Positions 45,929 through 55,174 are shown, counted from the stretch's first letter. The stretch: DNA of 64,000 nucleotides from Ancylobacter sonchi (GCF_018390695.1 NZ_JAHBGF010000011.1:124001-188000); one strand, 5' to 3'. Translations and numbers: made by a program. Notes: generated by a model not told the origin, from the sequence alone.

Positions 45929-46034
45929 AGACACCGGCGGGCCGCTCAGCCCGCGCTACTACTGAAAGCGCCGGCGGGCCGCTAAGCCCGCGCCACTACT
46001 GAAAGCACCGGCGGGCCATTCAGCCCGCGCGGCG
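45900..46034. repeat. 37-base tandem repeat derived from the pump gene end
   Basis: Three complete 37-base units (45900, 45937, 45974) and a partial fourth (46011-46034). Each begins GCGGGCC, contains the gene-end codons and the ACTACTGA stop region, and has GCGGGC / GCCCGC arms that form a hairpin. The first unit lies inside the coding sequence, the others follow the stop and fill the gap to the convergent monooxygenase gene. Units are adjacent without spacers, so this is not a CRISPR array. Confidence 0.93.
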
Positions 46035-46048
46035 CCCGATCCGCCGCC

Positions 46049-47164
46049 TCAGTCGAACGAGGCGCCGAGCCGCCTTCCATAGTCGACCACCGCCTGCCCG
46101 TGCAGGAGGCGCACTCGCTCGAACGCCGCCAGCGCCGCCGGCAGGTCCGGCTGCCCGATGAGCGCGTCGCGCAGCGCGAAGGCGTCGCCGGCCACCTTGG
46201 CGACACCCATGGCGGTGTGCGGCCGGGCGACGAAGGCGGCGTCGCCGATCAGCACCAGCCGCCCGGCGACCATGCGCGGAGCGGCATAGTCGAAGATCGC
46301 CTGCACGAAGGGGCGCGGCTCGGCCGCCACCGCCGCCGCGAAGGCCGGCGGCAGCAGCCGGACGGCATCGGCGCGCAGCGCATCGGCCGCCGCCGGCCGC
46401 ATCTGCCCCGGCGCCAGCGAGAAATCGTGCTGCTGCCCATCGACGTCGGTCAGCACCTCGGCGAGCGCCTCGGGCGTGTAGCGCCGGTACCAGACCCAGT
46501 TATAGCGCCGCCGCCCCGGCTCGATCGCCCCGTCCGCGCCGGGAACCAGATAGCCGAGCACCTGAGAGCGCGGGATGTCGTAGAAGGCGAAGCGCTCGAA
46601 CAGCGTCTCCGCCGCCTCGGCCGGCATCGCCGTCTCCGGCACCAGCCCGCGCCACGCGACATAGCCGGCATAGGCAGGAGACGAGCCCGCGCCGGCCACC
46701 AGCCCGCGCAGGGTCGAGCCGAGGCCGTCGGCGGCGATGACGAGATCCGCCTCCTCCGCGCCGCCATCGGCGAAATGCACCGTCGCGCGCCGTGGGTCCT
46801 GCGTCGCTCCCGTGACCGTCCGGCCGCCGACATAGCCGCCGTCGGGCACCCGCTCGCGGAACACCCGGAACAGCCGGTCCCAGGACAGCTGCGTCTGCGG
46901 CGTCGCCTGCCGGTGGACCACGTCACCGGCGTGGTCGAGCACGATGCGCTCATGCGCCTCGACGCCGAACCGCGCGACATGCTCGCCCCCGGCCTCGCGC
47001 AGCATGGCGAACACCTCGCGCTGGGCGACGAGGCCGGCGCCGCGCCCCTCCAGCCCCGTGGTCGAACGCTCATGGATGGTGACGTCGTGTCCGGCCCGGC
47101 GCAGCAGTTCGGCGGCGAACAGGCCACCGACCGAGCCGCCGACAATCACGATGCGCATCGGCAT
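46049..47164 (-). CDS. FAD-dependent monooxygenase
   Basis: A 371-residue class A flavoprotein hydroxylase. The FAD fingerprint MRIVIVGGSVGGLFAAELLR stands at the start, ADLVIAADGLGSTLRGLV contains the DG motif near 155, and LVLIGDAAFVARPHTAMGVA is the GD motif near 290. ATG 47164 has AGGAGA upstream; a second ATG two codons on is possible. Such enzymes hydroxylate aromatic or other ring compounds with NAD(P)H. It is divergent from the AraC operon, sharing the CATAC-CTTT-GTATG region. Confidence 0.9.
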   Translation of the reverse strand: MPMRIVIVGGSVGGLFAAELLRRAGHDVTIHERSTTGLEGRGAGLVAQREVFAMLREAGGEHVARFGVEAHERIVLDHAGDVVHRQATPQTQLSWDRLFRVFRERVPDGGYVGGRTVTGATQDPRRATVHFADGGAEEADLVIAADGLGSTLRGLVAGAGSSPAYAGYVAWRGLVPETAMPAEAAETLFERFAFYDIPRSQVLGYLVPGADGAIEPGRRRYNWVWYRRYTPEALAEVLTDVDGQQHDFSLAPGQMRPAAADALRADAVRLLPPAFAAAVAAEPRPFVQAIFDYAAPRMVAGRLVLIGDAAFVARPHTAMGVAKVAGDAFALRDALIGQPDLPAALAAFERVRLLHGQAVVDYGRRLGASFD

Positions 47165-47325
47165 GTCTCTTCTCCTGGAAAGGGGTCGGGCGAGGTGCTG
47201 CCGAGGGCGTCGCGCCCGCCCGCGCGCCCCGCGCGGCAACCGACCGCTTTCCCTGCACCGCCCCGGCGCGGTTTTCTTTCGCGAATGCCGCCACGCCGTT
47301 CTCCCGTTCCTCCGCCGCTCGCTCC

Positions 47326-47339
47326 CATACCTTTGTATG
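47326..47339. promoter_or_regulatory. CATAC-CTTT-GTATG perfect palindrome, site 3
   Basis: The most perfect copy of the dyad (five-base arms, four-base spacer), in the gap between the flavin monooxygenase and the AraC/YdeP/CydAB operon. TAGAAT at 47378-47383 could be the -10 element, placing the dyad near -57. Confidence 0.6.
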
Positions 47340-47568
47340 GGGCCGGCAAACTCTTCATATAGCCGGCCAAACCCACGTAGAATGGAGCAATTTCGCGCCG
47401 CGCCTATTCTTTGCCCATCGCCAGCCGATGCCTGGAAACGTCCAGATACGGCGATGGGACATCCTCGTGCGGTCGGGCAACAAGACATGCCGCCCCCCAC
47501 GGGATCACCATCGCCGGGACCACGGGCAGACGCTCCGTCCCACTCCTCCGACAGAGGGAGTTCCGGCC

Positions 47569-48396
47569 ATGTCGTTCCATGTGTCTCCGCAGATCGAGGG
47601 TACCGTCACCTCCGCCCTCCCCGACATCCTGCCCGTGCCCTTCGCCGCCGCGCCGGTCGCGCCGCTGCCCGCCGCCGACACCCTCTCCGTCCGCCTCGGC
47701 CATATCGATCTCGTCCTCGCCATCTCGGCGGCCAGCGCGCTGCCGGCGGCCGGCCTGCCGCTGGTCGAGCAGCAGCCGACGCGGGACGGCACCCTGCATT
47801 TGCGCGTCGCCGGCAACCAGATCCCCACCTCCTTCCGCCTCGCCACCGGCCCGGTCCCCGCCGGCACCGACGATCCGGTGATCCGCCGCATGTCGCTGGC
47901 GCTGGAGGCTGCCGAGCATCGCGCCGACGAGTATGGCGACGTCTATGCCGATGCGCTGCGCCTCGCCATCGTCACCCGCGCGCTCACCATGCGTCCCGCC
48001 GGCGACCCGCTGGAGGCGCCCGTCGTCGAGCCGGTCCCGGCGCCGCGTCGCCCCAAGTCCGGCCTGCCCAAGTGGCGGCTGAAGAAGGTCGTCGCCTATA
48101 TCGACGACAATCTCAGCGAGAGCGTCTCCCTCGCCGGCATGGCCGACGCCGCCGGCCTCAGCCGCATGCATTTCGCCGCCCAGTTCCGCGTCACCACTGG
48201 CCTGCGCCCGCACGAGTTCCTGCTGCGCCGGCGCATCGAGAAGGCGCAGGCGATGATGATCGAGACCCGCGAAACGCTGGTCGCCGTCGCGCTGGAGGTC
48301 GGCTTCCAGACCCAGGCCCACTTCACCACCGTGTTCCGCCGCTTCGTCGGCGACACCCCGCATCAGTGGCGCAGCGCCCAGCGCGGCCGCAACTGA
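47569..48396 (+). CDS. AraC family regulator with unassigned N-terminal domain
   Basis: A 275-residue regulator. The C-terminal AraC double HTH is clear at about 170-268: KWRLKKVVAYIDDNLSESVS, LAGMADAAGLSRMHFAAQFR and VALEVGFQTQAHFTTVFRRF. The first 160 residues are Ala/Pro-rich with no recognised ligand domain, apart from a beta-like stretch LRVAGNQIPTSFRLATG. GAGGGAG precedes ATG 47569. It is 34 bases upstream of the YdeP-like gene in the same direction and so probably co-transcribed with the cytochrome bd genes, acting as local regulator. Confidence 0.88.
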   Translation: MSFHVSPQIEGTVTSALPDILPVPFAAAPVAPLPAADTLSVRLGHIDLVLAISAASALPAAGLPLVEQQPTRDGTLHLRVAGNQIPTSFRLATGPVPAGTDDPVIRRMSLALEAAEHRADEYGDVYADALRLAIVTRALTMRPAGDPLEAPVVEPVPAPRRPKSGLPKWRLKKVVAYIDDNLSESVSLAGMADAAGLSRMHFAAQFRVTTGLRPHEFLLRRRIEKAQAMMIETRETLVAVALEVGFQTQAHFTTVFRRFVGDTPHQWRSAQRGRN

Positions 48397-48430
48397 TCCT
48401 TCCCCCTCACCGCACGACGGGAGCCCTGCC

Positions 48431-50728
48431 ATGGGTATCGCGAAATCCATTCGCCCTTATCATCACCCCGCCGGCGGCTGGGGCGCCCTCAAGGCGATGG
48501 GAACCGCCCTCGTCGAGCAGGAAATCCCGATCTCCGGCATGGAATTGCTCGCCCACATGAACCAGCCGGGCGGCTTCGATTGCCCGGGCTGCGGCTGGGC
48601 CGACCCGAAGCACACCTCGCCGTTCGAATATTGCGAGAACGGCGGCAAGGCGGTCGCCTGGGAGGCCACGGCGAAGCGCTGCACGCCGGACTTCTTCGCC
48701 GCCCACACCGTCGCCGAGCTCGAACGCAAGTCCGATTTCGAGCTCGAGATGGAAGGCCGCCTCACCCATCCGATGCGCTACGATTCCGTCGGCGACAAAT
48801 ATGAGCCGGTGAGCTGGGAAGAGGCCTTCGCCCTGGTTGCCCGCCATCTCAACGCGCTGCCCGACCCGAACATGGCGGAGTTTTACACCTCCGGCCGCGC
48901 CTCCAACGAGGCCGCCTTCCTCTACCAGCTGTTCGCCCGCGAGTTCGGCACCAACAATTTCCCCGATTGCTCGAACATGTGCCACGAGGCCACCAGCGTC
49001 GGGCTGCCGGAATCGATCGGCGTCGGCAAAGGCACGGTGCTCTTGGAGGATTTCGAGAAGGCCGACTGCATCTTCATCTTCGGCCAGAACCCCGGCACCA
49101 ATTCGCCGCGCATGATGACCGACCTGCGCAACGCATCGCGGCGCGGCGCCACCATCATGTCGTTCAACCCGCTGCGCGAGCGGGCGCTGGAGCGCTTCCA
49201 GGCGCCGCAGAACCCGGTGGAGATGGCGACCCTCACCTCGACGCCGATCTCCTCCCGCCTGTTCCAGGTGAAGGTCGGCGGCGACGTGGCGGCGATCAAG
49301 GGCATCATGAAATGCCTCATCGAGGCCGACGCGGCGGCCCGGCGCGCCGAGGCCGCCCCGGTGCTCGACTGGGACTTCATCCGCGGCCACACGGTGGGCG
49401 TTGAGGCGCTGGTCGCCGACCTCGCGGCGACGCCGTGGGACGCCATTGTCCGCAAGTCCGGCCTGTCGCAGGCCGATATCGCGGAGGCCGCCAACGCCTA
49501 TATCAAGGCCGAGCGCACCATCTTCGTCTACGGCATGGGCATCACCCAGCACCGCCATGGCGCGCGGAACGTCCAGCAACTCACCAATCTCGCGCTGCTC
49601 AAGGGCAATATCGGCCGCGAGGGCGCCGGCATGTGCCCGGTACGCGGCCATTCCAACGTGCAGGGCGACCGCACGGTCGGCATCACCGAGATCCCCAGCG
49701 ACGAGTTGCTGGACCGCATCGAGGCCCGCTTCGGCTTCGCGCCGCCGCGCCAGCACGGCCACAACGTCGTCACCGCGCTGGAAGCCATGGTGCGCGGGGA
49801 ATCGAAGGTGTTCATCGGGCTGGGCGGCAATTTCGCCGCCGCCATTCCGGATTGGGAGGCGACGCAGGCGGCGATGCGCCGGCTTGAGCTCACCGTCCAC
49901 ATCGCCACCAAGCTCAACCGCAGCCATCTGGTGCACGGCAAGGACGCGCTGATCCTGCCCTGCCTCGGCCGCACCGAGGTCGATCTCCAGGCCACCGGGC
50001 CGCAATCGGTCACGGTGGAGGATTCGATGTCGATGGTGCACGCCTCGGCGGGCGTGCGGCCGCCGGCCTCCGAGCACCTCAGGAGCGAGCCGGCGATCAT
50101 CGCCGGCGTGGCCCGCGCCACGCTCGGAGCGGGTTCGAAGGTCGCCTGGGAGAAGCTCGCCGGCGAGTACGCGCTGATCCGCGAGGACATCGAGGCGGTG
50201 TTCCCGATCTTTGCCGGCTACAATGCCCGCATCAAGGAGCCCGGCGGCTTCCACCTCACCTCGCTGGCGCGCGAGCGCATCTGGGCGACGGCTTCCGGCA
50301 AGGCGAACTTCCTCGTCGTCGACGGGCTGTGCGAGGACACCAGCATCAAGGACGCCGAGGCGCTGTGGCTCACCTCGCTGCGCAGCCACGACCAGTACAA
50401 CACCACGCTCTATTCGAATTCCGACCGCTATCGCGGTGTCTACAACCAGCGCGACGTCATCTTCCTCAATCAAGGCGAGATGGAGAAGCGCGGCCTGAAG
50501 GCCGACGACCGCGTCGACATCGTCACCGTGGCGACCGATGGCGTGGAGCGCGCCGTGCGCGGCTTCCGCGTGGTGCCCTACGCGTTCCCGGATGGCGGCT
50601 GTGCCGCCTACTACCCGGAGATGAACCCGCTGGTGCCGCTCTACGCCCACGATCCGCTGAGCTTCACCCCTTCCTACAAGGGCGTGCCGGTGCGGCTGGT
50701 GAAGGTCGCCGGGCAGGGAGCGCGCTGA
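48431..50728 (+). CDS. FdhF/YdeP family molybdopterin oxidoreductase
   Basis: A 765-residue molybdopterin-guanine-dinucleotide enzyme of the FdhF/YdeP family. Signature segments are HMNQPGGFDCPGCGWADP with its CxxC near residue 51-54, PFEYCENGGKAVAWEA, YTSGRASNEAAFLYQLFAR, CSNMCHEATSVGL and FGQNPGTNSPRMMTDLRNAS. The usual formate dehydrogenase selenocysteine/cysteine region is not evident, and the substrate of YdeP proteins is not established; the E. coli member contributes to acid resistance. There is no Tat signal, so it is cytoplasmic. It lies two bases before cydA, so it is tightly linked to a quinol oxidase here. Confidence 0.92.
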   Translation: MGIAKSIRPYHHPAGGWGALKAMGTALVEQEIPISGMELLAHMNQPGGFDCPGCGWADPKHTSPFEYCENGGKAVAWEATAKRCTPDFFAAHTVAELERKSDFELEMEGRLTHPMRYDSVGDKYEPVSWEEAFALVARHLNALPDPNMAEFYTSGRASNEAAFLYQLFAREFGTNNFPDCSNMCHEATSVGLPESIGVGKGTVLLEDFEKADCIFIFGQNPGTNSPRMMTDLRNASRRGATIMSFNPLRERALERFQAPQNPVEMATLTSTPISSRLFQVKVGGDVAAIKGIMKCLIEADAAARRAEAAPVLDWDFIRGHTVGVEALVADLAATPWDAIVRKSGLSQADIAEAANAYIKAERTIFVYGMGITQHRHGARNVQQLTNLALLKGNIGREGAGMCPVRGHSNVQGDRTVGITEIPSDELLDRIEARFGFAPPRQHGHNVVTALEAMVRGESKVFIGLGGNFAAAIPDWEATQAAMRRLELTVHIATKLNRSHLVHGKDALILPCLGRTEVDLQATGPQSVTVEDSMSMVHASAGVRPPASEHLRSEPAIIAGVARATLGAGSKVAWEKLAGEYALIREDIEAVFPIFAGYNARIKEPGGFHLTSLARERIWATASGKANFLVVDGLCEDTSIKDAEALWLTSLRSHDQYNTTLYSNSDRYRGVYNQRDVIFLNQGEMEKRGLKADDRVDIVTVATDGVERAVRGFRVVPYAFPDGGCAAYYPEMNPLVPLYAHDPLSFTPSYKGVPVRLVKVAGQGAR

Positions 50729-50730
50729 GG

Positions 50731-52170
50731 ATGGACGCGGTCGAACTCGCCCGGGCGCAATTCGCCTTCACCATCGGCTTCCACATTCTCTGGCCGACCT
50801 TGTCCATCGGCCTCGCCTGGTTCTGCACCCTGCTCAGCCTGCTGTGGTGGCGCACCGGCCGGCCGGTCTATCGCGACCTGATGCGGTTCTGGATCCGGCT
50901 GTTCGCCCTCAGCTTCGGCATGGGGGTCATCACCGGCATCGTGCTCAGCTACGAGATCGGCACCAACTGGGCCGGCTTCTCCCGTTCGGTGTCGAACGTG
51001 CTCGGCCCGATGTTCATGTACGAGACGCTGACCGCCTTCTTCCTGGAGGCCGGCTTCATCGGAATCATGCTGTTCGGCGAGGGGCGTGTATCGAAGGGCA
51101 CGCACTTTTTCGCCTGCCTGATGGTCTCCTCCGGCGCGCTGTTCAGCGCTACCTGGATCATCGCTGCCAATAGCTGGATGCAGACACCGGCCGGCGCGGT
51201 GGCCGATGCCGACGGCATCTTCCATGTGGTGGACTGGTGGCAGGCGGTCTTCACCGCCTCCTTCCCCTATCGCCTCGCCCATATGGTCTGCGCCAGCTTC
51301 CTCACCGGCTCCTTCGTGGTGGCGGGCGTCTCGGCCTTCCATCTGTGGCGGCGCCAGCACCTTGCCGCCTCGCGCACCGCCTTCTCGATGGCGATGTGGC
51401 TGGCGCTGGTGCTCGCCCCCACCCAGATCGCGCTGGGCGACTTGCATGGCCGCAACACGCTGGAGAACCAGCCGGTGAAGCTCGCCGCCATGGAAGGGCT
51501 GTGGGACACGACGAAAGGACCGGCGATGACCGTCATCGCCTGGCCGGACATGGCGGAGCAGAAGAACCTCTACGCCCTCGACATCCCCCACCTCGCCAGC
51601 CTCTACCTCACCCATAGCTGGGACGGCGAGGTCGAGGGGCTGAAGACGGTGCCGCCATCCGACCAGCCCAACGTGCCGCTGGTGTTCTTCGCCTTCCGCA
51701 TCATGGTCGGCATCGGCCTCGCGCTGCTGGCCACCGCCGTCACCGGGTTGGCGCTGCGGCTGCGCGGGCGGCTGTTCTACGCCCGCTGGTTCCAGCTCCT
51801 CGCCATGGCGACCACCCCGCTCGGTTTCCTCGGCGTGCTCGCCGGCTGGACTGTGACCGAGGCCGGGCGCCAGCCCTGGATCGTCTACGGCCATCTGCGC
51901 ACCGCCGATGCGGTGGCTCCCGTCACCGCCGGGGCGGTGACCACCAGCCTGATCATCTTCTTCGCCGTCTACAACGTGCTGCTGCTCAGCTTCGTCTGGT
52001 TCGCCGGGCGGCTGGCGCTCAAGGGGCCGGCCGATAGCTCGGTGCCGTCCCGCGAGCATGTCGGCCTCGATCGCACCAATGCCGGCCTTTCGGCCGCATC
52101 GTCCACCTCACCGGCCTCGCTGTCGTCCTCATCGACGGCGCCCGCCACCCTCGAACAGGCAGGAGCCTGA
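50731..52170 (+). CDS. cydA: Cytochrome bd quinol oxidase subunit I, cyanide-insensitive type
   Basis: A 479-residue CydA/CioA with about nine transmembrane helices. Heme ligands appear as His18 (TIGFHILWPTLSIG) and the histidine in FPYRLAHMVCASF; the GRQPW motif (about 379) follows a short Q loop, which marks the cyanide-insensitive (CIO) group rather than the long-Q-loop E. coli form. The last 45 residues form a Ser/Thr/Pro-rich tail. ATG 50731 is two bases after the YdeP-like stop. It reduces oxygen to water with quinol electrons under low oxygen or respiratory stress. Confidence 0.95.
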   Translation: MDAVELARAQFAFTIGFHILWPTLSIGLAWFCTLLSLLWWRTGRPVYRDLMRFWIRLFALSFGMGVITGIVLSYEIGTNWAGFSRSVSNVLGPMFMYETLTAFFLEAGFIGIMLFGEGRVSKGTHFFACLMVSSGALFSATWIIAANSWMQTPAGAVADADGIFHVVDWWQAVFTASFPYRLAHMVCASFLTGSFVVAGVSAFHLWRRQHLAASRTAFSMAMWLALVLAPTQIALGDLHGRNTLENQPVKLAAMEGLWDTTKGPAMTVIAWPDMAEQKNLYALDIPHLASLYLTHSWDGEVEGLKTVPPSDQPNVPLVFFAFRIMVGIGLALLATAVTGLALRLRGRLFYARWFQLLAMATTPLGFLGVLAGWTVTEAGRQPWIVYGHLRTADAVAPVTAGAVTTSLIIFFAVYNVLLLSFVWFAGRLALKGPADSSVPSREHVGLDRTNAGLSAASSTSPASLSSSSTAPATLEQAGA

Positions 52171-52171
52171 G

Positions 52172-53221
52172 ATGCTCGAGCTCATGCAGAATCCCCATGT
52201 GCCGCTGGCCTTCGCCGCTCTCGCGGCGTTCTGCGTCAGCGTCTATGTGCTGGCCGACGGCCTCGATCTCGGGGTGGGCATCCTCTTCCTCGCCGCCCCC
52301 CGCGACGACCAGCGCGACCTGATGATGGCCTCGATCGAGCCGGTGTGGGACGCCAACGAGACCTGGCTGGTGATGGGCGGCACGCTGCTCATCGCCACCT
52401 TCCCGGCCGGCTACTACGTTCTTCTGCCTGCGTTTTATCTGCCGATCATGTTCATGCTGTTCGCGCTGATCTTCCGCGGCATCGCCTTTGAGTTCCGCCT
52501 CCAGGCGACCCGCTTCCGCTTCGTCTGGGACATCGCCTTCGCCGCCGGCTCCATTTTGGCAACCCTTTGCCAGGGCCTGATTCTCGGCGGGCTGATCGGT
52601 GGCGTGCCGATGCAGGACGGCATGTTCTCCGGCGGCCCGTTCAGCTTCTTCTCCCTGCTCGGCCTCATGTGCGGCATCGGACTTCTCGGCGGCTACGCGC
52701 TGATCGGCGCCGGTTGGCTGATCTGGAAAACCGTTGGTTCCACTCAGGTTTTCGCCCGCGAGATCGCCCATGCCGCGCTGATCCTCACCGCGGTGATGAT
52801 GGCGCTGGTCAGTCTGTGGAGCGCACTGACCGTGCCCGAGGTGGCGGCCCGCTGGTTCGCTTTGCCGAACCTGCTGTTGCTCGCGCCGGTGCCGCTGGCG
52901 ACGCTCGCCGTGCTCGTCGCCATCTGGCGCGGCATCTGGGAGGGCGCCGAGCCGCGCACCTTCCTGCTGTCGCTGATGGTGTTCGCTCTCGGCCTCGTGG
53001 GCCTCGTCGTCAGCCTGTGGCCCTATGTGGTACCGCGCCACGTGACCGTCTGGGACGGCGCGGCCGACCCGCAAACCCTTGGATTCATTGCCATAGGGCT
53101 CGTCGTCATCCTGCCGATCGTCCTCGCCTATCAGGCGCATGCCTATTGGGTATTCCGCGGCAAGGTGGAACCGCATGCCGGCGGCTATGGCGAGGCGGCG
53201 ATGGGGAGCCCGCATCCATGA
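52172..53221 (+). CDS. cydB: Cytochrome bd quinol oxidase subunit II
   Basis: A 349-residue CydB with eight or so helices. It starts just after the cydA stop (GGAGCC upstream of ATG 52172). The segments ADGLDLGVGILFL and SIEPVWDANETWLVMGGTLL are diagnostic for the family, as is FEFRLQATRFRFVWD. It forms the oxidase with CydA and overlaps the next small membrane gene by ATGA. Confidence 0.95.
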   Translation: MLELMQNPHVPLAFAALAAFCVSVYVLADGLDLGVGILFLAAPRDDQRDLMMASIEPVWDANETWLVMGGTLLIATFPAGYYVLLPAFYLPIMFMLFALIFRGIAFEFRLQATRFRFVWDIAFAAGSILATLCQGLILGGLIGGVPMQDGMFSGGPFSFFSLLGLMCGIGLLGGYALIGAGWLIWKTVGSTQVFAREIAHAALILTAVMMALVSLWSALTVPEVAARWFALPNLLLLAPVPLATLAVLVAIWRGIWEGAEPRTFLLSLMVFALGLVGLVVSLWPYVVPRHVTVWDGAADPQTLGFIAIGLVVILPIVLAYQAHAYWVFRGKVEPHAGGYGEAAMGSPHP

Positions 53222-53406
53222 ACCCCGCCCTCGCGCTCGCACCCATCCTCGCCGGGCTGATCGTCCTGTTCGTCGGCGCCACCGTGCTGGTGCAGCGCCC
53301 GGCATCGCGCCCCCTGCTGGTTGGCGCCTGTCTGCTGCTTGATGTCGCGCTGCTCGGCGCCGGGCTGGTGCTGCTGCCCTTCGCCCTGCCGCTAAGCGGC
53401 TTTTGA
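53218..53406 (+). CDS. Small membrane protein coupled to cydB
   Basis: A 62-residue protein with two hydrophobic helices (LAPILAGLIVLFVGATVLV and LLVGACLLLDVALLGAGLVL) linked by a short basic turn (QRPASRP). It overlaps cydB by four bases. It lacks the sequence of E. coli CydX and is longer, but its position is where small accessory subunits (CydX, CydY, CydZ, CydS) sit in bd operons. It is a candidate third subunit of this oxidase. Family not recognised. Confidence 0.7.
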   Translation: MNPALALAPILAGLIVLFVGATVLVQRPASRPLLVGACLLLDVALLGAGLVLLPFALPLSGF

Positions 53407-53418
53407 GGCCAGGCGCCG

Positions 53419-54198
53419 CTAGATCAGCCGCAGGCCCTTGAGGCTGGCATGGCCGTCCTTGCCGACGATGATGTGGTCATGCACCTCGATGCCGAACGGC
53501 TTCGCCACATCGATGATGGTCTTGGTCATCGAGATATCGGCGCTCGACGGGGTCGGGTCGCCGCTCGGGTGGTTGTGGACAAGGATGACCGCGCTCGCCG
53601 ACACTTCCAGCGCCCGCTTGACCACCTCGCGCGGATAGACCGGCGTATGATCCACCGTCCCGCTCTGCTGCACCTCGTCGAGGATGAGCTGGTTGCGTTT
53701 GTCGAGGAACAGCACACGGAACTGCTCGCGGTCGGCGAAGGCCATCGAGGCGCGGCAATGGGCGATCACCGCGCTCCACGAAGACAGCACCGGCCGCGCC
53801 CGCATCTGCGCCCGCGTCACCCGCTGCACCGCCGCGCCGATCAGCTGAAATTCGGTGATGATCGCCTCGCCGACGCCCTTGAACTCGCGCAGGCGCGCCG
53901 GCGGGGCGGCGATCACCTCGGCGAAGGAGCCGAAGCGCTCGACCAGCTTCTTGGCGAGCGGCTTGACGTCCGCGCGCGGCACGGCGCGGAACAGCACGAG
54001 CTCGAGCAGTTCGTAGTCCGGCAGCGCCTCCCCGCCCCCGGAGCGGAAGCGCTCGCGCAGCCGCTCACGGTGGCCGGTGAAATGGGGCTCATAGTCGGCC
54101 GACCCTGCGCGCTCGGACATCCCGGCTTCCGCCGATACGGCCTCGGACGGCACGGTTTCGGACGTCGGCGTCTCGTCAAAGCCCGGCTTAGGCCTCAT
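53419..54198 (-). CDS. radC: RadC family JAB-domain protein
   Basis: A 259-residue RadC protein. A helix-hairpin-helix region lies near residues 95-120 ([20 protein letters not shown]) and the JAMM metalloprotease-like motif is [14 protein letters not shown] (about 218-231). The N-terminal 30 residues are low complexity. Despite the name, a DNA repair role for the family is doubtful and the activity is not established. Its start lies 16 bases after the map stop, in the same direction, so the two may be co-transcribed. Confidence 0.94.
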   Translation of the reverse strand: MRPKPGFDETPTSETVPSEAVSAEAGMSERAGSADYEPHFTGHRERLRERFRSGGGEALPDYELLELVLFRAVPRADVKPLAKKLVERFGSFAEVIAAPPARLREFKGVGEAIITEFQLIGAAVQRVTRAQMRARPVLSSWSAVIAHCRASMAFADREQFRVLFLDKRNQLILDEVQQSGTVDHTPVYPREVVKRALEVSASAVILVHNHPSGDPTPSSADISMTKTIIDVAKPFGIEVHDHIIVGKDGHASLKGLRLI

Positions 54199-54214
54199 CC
54201 GCCGCCCCGGCCGC

Positions 54215-55039
54215 TCAGCCGCCGAAGATCGGCTTGTGATAGCCCTTCGGCGACAGGGTGAAGATCTCCACCCCGGTCTCGGTCACGCCGACCGAATGCT
54301 CGAACTGGGCGGAGAGCGCACGGTCGCGCGTCACCGCCGTCCAGCCGTCCGACAGCACCTTCACATGCGGCCGGCCGAGATTGATCATCGGCTCGACGGT
54401 GAAGATCATCCCCGGCATCAGTTCCGGGCCTTCGCCCCGGCGGCCGACATGCACGATGTTCGGCTCGTCGTGGAACAACTGGCCGACGCCGTGGCCGCAG
54501 AAGTCCCGCACCACGCTCATATGCAGCGGCTCGACAAAGTCCTGGATCGCCGCGCCGATGTCGCCGACATGGCCACCCGGCCTGATCGCCGCGATGCCAC
54601 GCATCATCGATTCGTAGGTCACGTCCAGCAGCCGCTCGGCCCGGCGCGGGATCTCGCCCACCGGGTACATGCGGCTCGAATCGCCGTACCAGCCGTTATA
54701 GATCAGCGTGACGTCGACATTGACGATGTCGCCCTCGCGCAGCGGCTTCTCGTTGGGAATGCCGTGGCAGACCACATGGTTGATCGAGGTGCAAGTCGAC
54801 TTGCGGTAGCCGCGATACATCAGCGTCGCCGGGATGGCGCCGTTGTCCATGCCGAATTCGAACACCAGATTGTCGATCGCCTCGGTGCTGACGCCCGGCG
54901 CGACCATCTCGTGCACGAGATCGAGCGCCTCGGCGGCCAGCCGCCCGGCACGGCGCATGCCCTCGAAGCCTTCCGGCCCGTGCAGGCGGATCTGACCGGT
55001 TTTCCTCAGCGGCGCGGCGGCCGCTTCAACATAGCTCAT
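54215..55039 (-). CDS. map: Methionine aminopeptidase, type I
   Basis: A 274-residue MetAP that removes initiator methionine from nascent proteins. The metal ligands are seen in [20 protein letters not shown] (two Asp), [17 protein letters not shown] (His), [10 protein letters not shown] (Glu) and [14 protein letters not shown] (Glu). The substrate histidine region [12 protein letters not shown] is present. ATG 55039 gives the normal length; the open frame extends 27 residues upstream without support. Confidence 0.97.
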   Translation of the reverse strand: MSYVEAAAAPLRKTGQIRLHGPEGFEGMRRAGRLAAEALDLVHEMVAPGVSTEAIDNLVFEFGMDNGAIPATLMYRGYRKSTCTSINHVVCHGIPNEKPLREGDIVNVDVTLIYNGWYGDSSRMYPVGEIPRRAERLLDVTYESMMRGIAAIRPGGHVGDIGAAIQDFVEPLHMSVVRDFCGHGVGQLFHDEPNIVHVGRRGEGPELMPGMIFTVEPMINLGRPHVKVLSDGWTAVTRDRALSAQFEHSVGVTETGVEIFTLSPKGYHKPIFGG

Positions 55040-55174
55040 CGCAGGCAAGTCCAGATTCGTCGCGGGCCGATACCCGCCATTTCCAGTCGCCGAATGTAAG
55101 CGATCCGCCGGCGCACGCAAGGAAACAAGGTCGCGAGGTGCCCCCTTCCCCTCGCCCGCGCCGGACGTCCGCGT

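Noticed and set aside
45900..46034. CRISPR-like array
   Set aside because: Units are directly adjacent with no variable spacers and derive from the end of a gene; no cas genes are present.
47345..47370. GGCCGGC ... GCCGGCC inverted repeat near site 3
   Set aside because: Its inner CAAAC-ATATA has a five-base spacer instead of four, and the arms look like ordinary GC-rich palindrome; kept out of the motif set.
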